A stretch of 64,000 nucleotides of DNA. Origin: Lottia gigantea (Eukaryota; Mollusca; Gastropoda; Lottiidae). Of the stretch, positions 55,830-64,000 are shown piece after piece (within the stretch, counting starts at the first letter, position 1; every line of letters begins with the position of its first letter). The stretch lies in assembly GCF_000327385.1 (NCBI RefSeq), contig NW_008708187.1, positions 226,601 through 290,600 on the forward strand. Direction: 5' to 3'. The position numbers and the translations under genes were made by a program. The notes under the pieces are model-generated. The model was not told the origin of the DNA, searched no databases, and was given only the letters and a program-made list of their open reading frames with translations.

Positions 55830-56045
55830 CCAAGGGCAATAACTGTTGATAAGTCAAAAGAGATTTGGGTGACATTACTTGTTCCCACTCCGTGTTGAGA
55901 AGGTCTCCCGATTGTCAAGGGCAATAACTTTGTAGAAGTGCAAAAGAGATTTTATGTACGAAATTCGCAGCACTTCTTTCAGATTATCAAGGGCAATAAC
56001 ATTGGCGAGTCAAAAGAGCTTTGGGTGACATTAAATGTACGAGAA
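55830..56045. repeat. Degenerate repeat AAGGGCAATAAC...AAAAGAGNTTT, three copies
   Basis: AAGGGCAATAACTGTTGATA, AAGGGCAATAACTTTGTAGA and AAGGGCAATAACATTGGCGA occur about 65-75 bp apart, each followed by AAAAGAG(A/C)TTT. Confidence 0.75.
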
Positions 56046-56394
56046 GTCGTTCCCCTACTTCTTAACCTATAAATCCATGTCAAATTTCGGTTTCATTTCA
56101 GAAACTCTTAAATTAGGCGACCTTCGAACCTAGAATATTAATCGGTTTATTTTGAGTCACGACATGGACGCGAGTAATAATTTACCACCGACAATAATAG
56201 TTAAAACCATTATTACGCCAATAAAAACTCCATTTCATTAAGTTTATAAGTATTTATCGTCTAAACATCGCTCTGTAAACGTCAGTTTTAAAATTATTAA
56301 TTGTTTTCTTCAGTTAAACTGGAAATCTCAGTGAAAAAAAAATAATGCGGCTATGACACTGCATAGAAGCGTAAAAGTCGGTTGTCGAGTTGGG

Positions 56395-56860
56395 AAAAGA
56401 AAAGGACGATGTGGTAAAATTCGTACGTGCATACTGACAAACAATGTTTTTCGGAATTTGTATTGATCGTTCGAATGAACCATGTATGTCTTAATAATGT
56501 ACAAACAAACCATTTTTGTCGTTCTGATCGTTCGAACATGATGGGATGCAATGATCCTACTCGCTGACAAAAAACGAATCAAGTCGTATTAATCGTATGT
56601 ACCAAGAACCAATTTCAAACACAGATTGTCATACGCGCACAGACAAGACACGACTTTCGTACAAAGAAACGATTTTTGTCGTATTGGTCGTTCATAGAAA
56701 CAAACGATTTAGTCGGAAAGGTCGTACATTAGCCTACCAACAAATTCTGCCTTACGAATTGTAGGTCGGACACACGATTTATGTCACTGGTCGTTCATAC
56801 CAACGATGCAAACAGTCAAACTATTTACGTCGGACAAATCGTTCAAATGTATGAACAAAA
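56395..56860. repeat. Degenerate repeat with ACAAACNATTTTTGTCGTNNTGATCGTTC
   Basis: A loose array in which AAACGATTT or AAACCATTT, TGTCGT and GGTCGTTCAT/GATCGTTCGA recur six to eight times at about 50-65 bp intervals. Confidence 0.6.
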
Positions 56861-57575
56861 CGCAATGACCTAGCGTTGCGTGCAGTTTAAAATCTAACGA
56901 CTTGTGTGACACGGACTTAAGCAGGAAATGAGCATTAATAAAAATCTGTTTATTGCTGATGGACACATTTAAAAATAAGACCGTTTTTTTTAGGAAGCTT
57001 AAAATAGCTCGAGTTGACAATGTTCGCTGCATAATTGATGCTCGGTTTGACTTTCACATCCATTTAAAGGCATTCAGTCGTCTATTTTGTTTACTTAAAT
57101 ACTTGGAGCTATGCGTTCTATAAGACGCATCAAAATGAATTTTTGGATTTTTTGGATGAACGAAATCATGACGTCGCATGATCGTGTTCTGAAAGATTAC
57201 CGATCGCCATCAGGTGCCTTCGCGCCAAAGCGATTAGCCTACCACTTGCGTATGGTTGCGATTTTCAACTTACAGCGCTGTTCTTATTCGCCACCAGACG
57301 CAACTGGTGTGAAAGAACCTTTATGATCGTTTCCACAAGGATGGTCGTCACTTCCGCTCGAATTCCATTTGCACTATTAGCACGCCCTTTTTTTTTTCTT
57401 TTTTCCAACTCTAGTAGAATTTTAAACCACATTGGTTGAAGCCCGGGAGGATTCGACCAGAAGCTTTTGGAGATTAGAGGTAAATATCCCTTTAAGAAAA
57501 ATTCTTCCAGGGAGAATAAAATTAATAATTACACCGCGCACCTCTCAGAGTAGGCGAGGAGCCCGGCCGAGAATC

Positions 57576-59933
57576 ATGTACGTGCTTTTCTTATTAAGTT
57601 TGGTGCTGGTCGCCGGGGCTTTGCCCGCTATGAAGAAGTCTGCTATTCCAGTTTTGGAAGCCATAGAGCGATGCCGGGTGTTAGGGTAAGATCTTTTATT
57701 TGTTCCAATATGTTACAAAAGAGCTTGGAGTATTTGGATTGCAAAAGAAACCCTGGTTCTTTCATTTTAAGGACAGCCTTTTCACATCTTGCGGACTTTT
57801 TGGTTATTTTTTCGACTGACATATTGAGCAATTGGCGACTGCTGGGACATCGTAATCACCACCATGAAAGCACCCAAGAAAAGTTGTAATGTTACGCTCA
57901 GACGAGATGCTTAGATCCACAATCCAATTCAGGTCCGACGGAAGAAAGGTGTCTTTTCTGAAGAACTGGTTGCTTCGAATTGACTTGTGTTCATCTTGGA
58001 GTGTCCATGCAGCAAAATCTTCCGATTGAGTTTCTAGACGCAATGACAAGTTCGGAGGACAAACCAGGACAAACATTTTGCAAATGACCTTTTCAGGACT
58101 ACCCGTACCCATTTACGGATCGGATGACTAAAATACAGAGGAAAGGTGACCTTTCCATTGTTGCATGTCGAGTTGCAGGTCAATAATTTCTCGGACGTAA
58201 GAAAAAATGCTCATAAACCGTCTAATCAGACCATTCAGAAAAGAAAAAAATGCGGGGATAACTTCAGAAAGGCGTAAGATAGTTGTGGTGAAGGGGGATC
58301 TTCTATGGAACCCAGTGCTCTTTCGGGAAATGGTCTTTATTATCATATTTTTCGGGTAGTGCTCACCACCCTTCAAAACTCGTCTAATGAAACATCAAGC
58401 CCAAGGACAACTGGAAGAGTGTCATCATCATCACCATCACAGTCATCCATCGACTGCAGTAAAAACGTCATTTGTGTTTTTTAGATCATCAAGCAGTTGG
58501 CAGTTTTATGTGTCCTATTTTTTTAAAAATGAAACCTGTCTGTCACTGTCCTATTTGACAGGTCCATTGTAATAAAAACGCAAGAATATAATTCATTCCA
58601 TGTACAAGAGACGCAGTTAACATTATGCTGTCTGTCACACTTTTTAACATCTCTACAATGACAAGCTATTACTTGTCTTGCATCATGGAAGTAAATACAG
58701 CGATTTGATTTGATTGTAATTGGAGAGTGCAATCAGTGGCACAATGCATCGCAAGTCTTTTGGCACCTTTGGACAGCTGATTCTGTTCTGAGTTCTCCGA
58801 AAAAGCAAACCCTCTTGAAAACATAATCGCAAAGTGGTATCTAGTGACCGAGGATTGTTAAGACAAATTTACGATCAATGTTGGACTCAAAGGTTGTACT
58901 GGCTAGCAATGGACAATGTCCTCTCCTGGCACCGACTGTATACCAGAAATAGATTAAGAGGTATAGAGATAGCAAAGATCTTTACTGCATATTCGTCATT
59001 AGCGTCTTCATCTTCTATTTTCAGGGTGGACATCGAAGCTTATGGGTCCAAAGATGAAATCTTAGCCACTACAAAAGAATCCAACAATCTGAGGGAATGC
59101 TTCGACATTCTGGTATCTGCTGACCAAACTGCGCTGACTGAAGTCGCCATGTTGGGAGTTCTGATGAAGCGGCTGCAGACCCGCCAGGCTTTAGGAGAAC
59201 CAATTTATGAACTTCTATCCAAAGGTCTACCAAAAGGAGCAGGAGCTAAAGCAGTCACGAATGGCAACATGTCCGGAGTTGGTCAAGCCTTATTAAGACG
59301 ACATAAGAGACAGGTTATGCCTTTGGGCGAGGTTGGTGAAGATCCAGGAAAGCGGGCCAGGAAAAGAAGATTAGGTCTTCCAATTGGTAAGAACTACTAG
59401 CTTCACCTTTGAGAACAGGATGTAGCAGAGTCGGTTAGAACGTTTGAATCATTACCTAACGGCATTGGCTTGATTACTTTGAAAAAAATGTCGTCGTTGG
59501 TTCTCATCTCGGTTGGCGAGTGAAAGTCTGATGATCTTGAATATGCCAACTTTCCTCATTATTCCATTCGACCCAGCTGTAAATGGGTACAGATAATCCA
59601 GGAAAGATCAATACCAATAGGTTTTGGTCAAGGACCAGTTGGTAGAAAGGATCCTCATTATGCCAGTCAACCCAGCTGTAAATGGGTACGGATAATCTGG
59701 GAAAGATCAATATTAACTTGATAATAACGTTGTATCTTTTAATAGGTGAACCTGGTGAAGATGTTGGTAAACGAATGCGACAGAGACAACAGGGACGAGC
59801 TCGTCAGAATTACAATACCTGGTTGAGGAAGTACTATGCGTGGTATCAACGAGCACAGCGGTATTATGCCAGAAAGAGAGGCGCTCGGCCCGCCGCAGCT
59901 GCCAAACCAGCGGCGAAAAAAACGGCTGTATAA
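57576..59933 (+). CDS. Secreted basic protein with two potential amidated dodecapeptides (unknown family)
   Basis: Three exons: 57576-57685, 59025-59386 and 59746-59933. The phases fit and the CDS is 660 bp (219 residues). The first ATG opens a strong signal peptide (MYVLFLLSLVLVAGALPA). Residues 20-125 are mixed charge, probably helical, with only two cysteines (C33, C62). Then come RRHKR, QVMPLGEVGEDP, GKR (145-147), RARKRR, LGLPIGEPGEDV, GKR (165-167). The two 12-residue segments align without gaps and each is bounded by basic sites and a Gly-Lys-Arg, the usual signal for cleavage and C-terminal amidation. The C-terminal 52 residues are Arg/Tyr/Trp-rich and end in an Ala/Lys/Pro tail. A peptide-hormone or neuropeptide precursor is the leading inference; a basic matrix, antimicrobial or DNA-binding secreted protein is the alternative. 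No homologue was recognised. Confidence 0.8.
59415..59722 (+). repeat. SINE with head and two body units, in intron
   Basis: The head TGTAGCAGAGTCGGTTAGAA (A-box-like) and GTTGGTTCTCATCTCGGTTG (B-box-like) is followed by two units of CCCAGCTGTAAATGGGTAC, GATAATC(C/T)(A/G)GGAAAGATC and TTGGTCAAGGACCAGTTGG. It occupies almost all of the second intron of the basic secreted-protein gene. Confidence 0.7.
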
Positions 59934-59999
59934 GCGAGTGTAAGTGGTTCTTTTAGTTGGATTCGCACAGTTCGTCAAAGAGTAACGAGTCGTCTTTGA

Positions 60000-60215
60000 T
60001 TCCTCCCGTGGCTCAACTAGATAAGCGGGGAACCATGGATTGAGGTTGGTTGGGTCCGCTCCCGAGGGAATTTCTTTAAGATAGGCTCTCCAACATCTTC
60101 TTTTTTCTGGCGTGGGGACCGGTGGAACTGGTTCAACCAGTCCCTATGGTAGTTGAGCTACTGGGTTCGGCTTGTAGATGCTGATGCTTTGACAGATTAA
60201 ACCACCGCACCCTAG
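60000..60215 (+). repeat. Possible tRNA-derived SINE
   Basis: CCGTGGCTCAACTAGATAAG resembles an A-box region and GGTTGGGTCCGCTCCC a weak B box 35-40 bases later. TGGTTCAACCAGTCC and GGTAGTTGAGCTACTGGGTT follow. No second copy was found in the window. Confidence 0.35.
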
Positions 60216-61034
60216 AAGTTTTTCGTAAGTTAAGTACATCTCAGATGCTCTTGAAGTAATGCCTTAACTAAAAGCACTTGCATCTTGAATTTGACGCTTT
60301 GTGCGTTTATGTGATCAACACATGTAGGTGAGGGGAGTTTAAAACCTAACCCGGACGGACTCTTGGAAGCACTAGCAGGTCTTAAAGCATCTGCCACATT
60401 AAATTACCGCCCATTTTAACATCCAGACCAGGAATAAGTTTCGTTTCAAAAGCTGATTTTTCTTTTCAGATCCCAATAATGTTTGAAGATGGTATCAAGT
60501 TGTCAAGGGCAGTAACTCGTCATGTTTTCGTGATAAAGTAAAAGACTTTTAGACCCCGATTTTGTAGTGTATATTTTTTTTAATGCTGTGAACGATATTA
60601 AATACGGAGAAATGAAAATTAGTTGTGTAAGGTTATACGAAAGGTATCCGTACCCCTAATCAAGGTTGTGACCTCACCGCATTTGGGCTTCCACCCATGT
60701 CCCCTTCCCATGAGGACCAAGATTCTAATTCCCAAAAGAAGTTCAGAGCGCTAAGCAACGGTAGGAAAGCCACAACCGCAAAGGAGAGAAAAGTTTTAGC
60801 CTTGACGGATAGGAAATTCCAGTGTAGCTTTAACCACCAGCGAAGCCTCCCCCCAATTATTGTTCCGTTCGATCGAAAAGATTCCCTTCCGATGTCAGAC
60901 CCATCGACCTTTGGTGATACCCAGTAGCAGTGGCAAGACGAACACTTTTACCAGCATTACCAGAACCCTTTCCCATAATGAATTGCCCAACCCTTGAGTA
61001 CAATGACTAGATTTAAAAGACCCTAATCGAGCCC

Positions 61035-61275
61035 TAAAATGGCTAACCATGGCCTCTATGTAATACACAGTGGTAAGTTAGACCAATCCCCTTCGATCCA
61101 ACCCCGCCAAGCACCCACCAGAACTTGGTATAAATACAAAAACTAGATATATATTCAATACCCAAATTGAATCCCGAGATGGCGAACCAGGGCTTCACAG
61201 TAATACACAGTGGTAGGTTAGACCCATCCCCATCGATCCAACTCCCCAAGCACCCACCAGAACTTGGTACAAAGA
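61035..61275. repeat. Two direct copies of a ~140-bp segment
   Basis: GTAATACACAGTGGTAAGTT...CCAAGCACCCACCAGAACTT occurs at 61059-61130 and again at 61198-61268, spaced 139 bp, with few differences. Confidence 0.88.
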
Positions 61276-61554
61276 TAAGATCCGGGAAGATTTAGAATAA
61301 ATTTTATCCATAATTAAATATACAACTGTACACAATTCAACAATTACAGAATACTATCCGAAGTACATACAAGAGATTGTCTTATTTTAAGTCTGGGGCA
61401 ATTTTGAAATTTGTTGGGGGAGAATGCAATTGATCAAGGACCCCGAAAGAAAAATACTGAAAACTCTTGGCCAAAAAGATAAAATTTTAAGTTTCATCTA
61501 ACAAAATAGTGGGTCTTACAATGGTCTTTAGCAGTGGAATAAAATTACGATTGC

Positions 61555-61795
61555 ATCGAACTTACTGACCCTATGCAGTTTTAATATAATATCAATATCG
61601 GATGAGGCGGACCCAAGAGTCTCAATACTGATTAAACCCAATTACCGGTCAGGGGAGTTACCTAGCTCAGAAGATTCAGGTGCAGATAGACCGGCGAAAC
61701 TCTGACTTATTGACCCTAAGGAGCTATAATATCAATATTGGATGAGACAGATCTGAGAGTCTGTCCAAATACTGCTTAAACCCAATCAAAGTCGT
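61555..61795. repeat. Two direct copies of a ~145-bp segment
   Basis: TTACTGACCCTATGCAG...ATATCAATATCGGATGAG and TTATTGACCCTAAGGAG...ATATCAATATTGGATGAG, each ending near TTAAACCCAAT. Confidence 0.75.
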
Positions 61796-62750
61796 AGCGG
61801 AAAGGAGACCATTTTCCCTGGATTGCGGGCAGACAAATTGGTGAATTTTCTAGTGAATACGATAATATACATAACAATAATATAAAAAACCAAAACATAT
61901 ACAGTAAAAAATGCGATTACTTGGTGAAATGCAACATCTACACGATTCCGTACCAGAAAAAAATACTTCAGGGAACAATTGGATCCTCTTGATGACGACG
62001 GTGAAGATGGTGATGGTGCCTTAATGACTGAAGCATCTATGCCGGTTACAAAATGCCCATATGGTATACCGGTGTTTGCAGCTTTTACTTGATTCATTGC
62101 CAGCCCATCTACTCTAGGAACAACTGGGTCCTATTTAATGATGACGATGAAGCCGATACTTTCAAGACCTAGATGAACATCTACGACCCGTTCCAAAATG
62201 CATATGCATGGGAAAAAATTGGCAATGCCTAGTATTTTACGTACCTTCATTCATTCTCTTATCCCTCCACTATGTGCAATGGGGGAAATTTCACGAGAAC
62301 AGTGGCACCTACAGACTAAGAAGAAAGTTGCACCGAGTGTTATGATGACGATGTCATCCTAACTAATCTGTGGTGTCTAAACTACAGTAGCTAATGCCCA
62401 TCAGATTGGCGAACAGCTTGTATCCGATCTTCGGAACCCGAGAGAAAATAAGAGGTCCATAAAATAGAGAGGACCATCTCCTGATAAATGCGTTGATTTC
62501 TATGGTTAATGAAAATAATAATGAGGAGATCGTGGATGATCGTGAGGGGTGATGATAACTATACACTAAGCACTACATATAACACGATTGGCGACTCTTT
62601 GTCATTGGATGAATCTGAAAAGTTCCTTGGGAAAATTCAATCATCAGATAACGCAAGATCTGCTTACTTAGTTATTGAATGATTTTCCCGAAGTCTTTTC
62701 AGATTCAACGAATGGGCAAGCCGACAGATATTTAAAAACACTTCGAATCA

Positions 62751-64000
62751 TCACCGTCTCCGATTTCTATTTCGTGATCGATAGTCTTTATCGCGATTGT
62801 GATATCGATCGTGTTGACGACGATGATGATGCCCGAATCGATCACGATCCTCCAGTTGTGGACTAGATTGTCTATTCCCGTTCCCGAATCGCGACGTATC
62901 ACCACCTGCCCCTCGTAAATCTTTATCCTGAACAGTCTCCGAGGGAAGCGGGGGCAAGGGAGGAGGAAGAAGCGGTTCACTAGGGAGAGGTGGCATGCCA
63001 GGTGGCATGAGCGTTATAGGTTCAGTTCCTGGTGGTGCTGGCGGCCTCATCAATGGTTGTCTGAATCCAGGACCAGTTCCCGGGAATCTTGGTCTCTTGT
63101 CGCTGGGTTCTCCGTCTGATAACGTCGGTTGAAAAGGTGGTCCACGCTTCATGGTGCTCTCTGGTCCTGGAGCTCGGAATCTCTGGTCACCTGCTGGAAA
63201 CGGAGGCCTGAAAGGGGGTTGGTTACCTTGAAATACTGGAGTGCTTAGCAAGGGTCTGGGGCCAGCATTTGAGACTGGCGGCAGGGGAGGTGGAAGCAGA
63301 GGCGCCTGACCAGTTGGTGGCCGTCTCATATCCACGTCCTGAGTTCCGAACCCAAATGGGTCTGACGATCCCCCGATTGGTCTCATTGGTCCGTCCAGCT
63401 TCCTATGGTCAACGTCTTCGTTCATCTCCTCAGTTTTAGGAACACCAACTGGTCGGAATTTCCCTTCTTTTGCAACTGGAGGAGCGTTTGTTGGAGGTTG
63501 AGGCGTGCTCACATTAACGGTAACAGCTTGTGGAAACTTTCTGTGATCCACATCGGTAGTTGTTGGCCAGGTTGCAACTTGCTCGGATGTCGTAGCTGGA
63601 GCTGCCCAATCCTTTTTAGACTGAGTGGGAATAAATCTGGGAAGCATACCACGGACAATTCTGTCATCTTTATCAAGCGAGTGAGTCTTCCTGTCATCCT
63701 TATCCAAAGAGTGTGCTTGTCGATCGTCTTTGTCCAAACTTATGTCAATGATATCTGATTTCTTCTCACTTCGGTAGTCTTTGTCCAATTTCGCCTCGTC
63801 CGTAGAGGTTTGGGTGTCACTTGCGGAGGATTCCCCGTCACTGGCAGCTACCGATTCCCTCACCTTTACATCAATTAGTACAGAAGCTATGGGAAGATCA
63901 TCTAAACCAGGGATGACATTCTTCTCCCGTCTGTTGACTCCTTTGAAAATAGCCAAGGAGTCTTTGTCTTCTTCCAAATCAGATTTGGGTTCTTCTGTCT
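62751..64000 (-). CDS. C-terminal part of a large D-x-D-x-R, proline-rich, probably nuclear protein
   Basis: One uninterrupted frame runs from the right edge to a TGA at 62751-62753, about 416 codons, and stays open past the edge. It starts in acidic/Ser-rich sequence (EEDKDS). Tetrad-like motifs follow: DKDYRS, DKDDRQ, DKDDRK, DKDDRI, DVDHRK (twice), DVDMRR, DKDLRG and finally DKDYRSRNRNRRR at the stop. Between them are long Pro/Gly-rich stretches. Repeated D-[VK]-D-x-R motifs with Pro-rich sequence and a basic end are typical of RNA-polymerase-II or RNA-processing cofactors (PCF11, SCAF4/8 or ZC3H4-like tails come to mind), but no folded domain is inside the window to decide. Nuclear location is inferred. 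Confidence 0.75.
   Translation of the reverse strand, partial: TEEPKSDLEEDKDSLAIFKGVNRREKNVIPGLDDLPIASVLIDVKVRESVAASDGESSASDTQTSTDEAKLDKDYRSEKKSDIIDISLDKDDRQAHSLDKDDRKTHSLDKDDRIVRGMLPRFIPTQSKKDWAAPATTSEQVATWPTTTDVDHRKFPQAVTVNVSTPQPPTNAPPVAKEGKFRPVGVPKTEEMNEDVDHRKLDGPMRPIGGSSDPFGFGTQDVDMRRPPTGQAPLLPPPLPPVSNAGPRPLLSTPVFQGNQPPFRPPFPAGDQRFRAPGPESTMKRGPPFQPTLSDGEPSDKRPRFPGTGPGFRQPLMRPPAPPGTEPITLMPPGMPPLPSEPLLPPPLPPLPSETVQDKDLRGAGGDTSRFGNGNRQSSPQLEDRDRFGHHHRRQHDRYHNRDKDYRSRNRNRRR

Larger units (their letters stand above)
55627..57575. other. Spacer between chitinase and basic secreted-protein gene
   Basis: About 1.9 kb. It holds two degenerate repeats (listed separately) and, towards its right end, the upstream region and presumed 5' UTR of the next gene. 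No other exon is supported; the frame at 57111-57326 has no coding signal. Confidence 0.55.
59934..62750. other. Convergent intergenic region
   Basis: About 2.8 kb between two genes that converge. It should hold both 3' UTRs. It contains a possible SINE (60000-60215) and two duplicated segments (listed separately). Around 61975-62350 there are several degenerate TGATGACGATG-type segments. No further gene is supported. Confidence 0.55.

Noticed and set aside
57111-57326. 71-residue + strand frame upstream of the basic secreted-protein gene
   Set aside because: No signal peptide, domain or splice link; composition like surrounding non-coding sequence.

Overview
This is a eukaryotic nuclear window: AT-rich, intron-dense and full of micro- and minisatellites. 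The signs point to a lophotrochozoan animal, most likely a gastropod-type mollusc: a GH18 chitinase with a CBM14 tail, a tandem cluster of cadherin-like genes and abundant tRNA-derived SINEs. The taxon is inferred from style and gene content, not proven. Exons were joined by hand from GT/AG sites with reading-phase continuity checked at every junction.

Left third (1-22.8 kb, all minus strand): three head-to-tail paralogous cadherin-like membrane-protein genes, A (185-8846, runs off the left edge), B (9868-16404) and C (17298-22834). Each begins with its own signal peptide. B and C end in one transmembrane helix and unrelated cytoplasmic tails. Their N-terminal halves share a six-exon block, and gene A carries that block twice.

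Middle (25.7-42.3 kb, minus strand): a six-exon aquaporin with both NPA motifs. Its first intron is 14.2 kb and consists largely of unrelated tandem-repeat arrays plus SINE and MITE-like copies.

Right third: an SDF2-type MIR-domain ER protein ending in HDEL (45783-48300, minus); a nine-exon secreted chitinase (51521-55467, plus); a three-exon secreted, very basic protein of unknown family that contains two equal-length, alignable, potentially amidated dodecapeptides between dibasic sites (57576-59933, plus), the best candidate here for something undescribed; and the C-terminal part of a large low-complexity, probably nuclear, protein with D-x-D-x-R motifs (62751 to the right edge, minus).

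Interspersed elements include a tRNA-derived SINE with a repeated 82-94 bp body, another SINE with a clear B box, a fold-back element family, a long-inverted-repeat MITE-like family and a dispersed roughly 130-bp repeat whose head has been amplified into two satellites. I saw no retroviral, LTR, Polinton or LINE coding remains.

Functionally the genes look independent apart from the A-B-C cluster, which seems to be a local adhesion or recognition family diversifying by block duplication, intron change and tail exchange.
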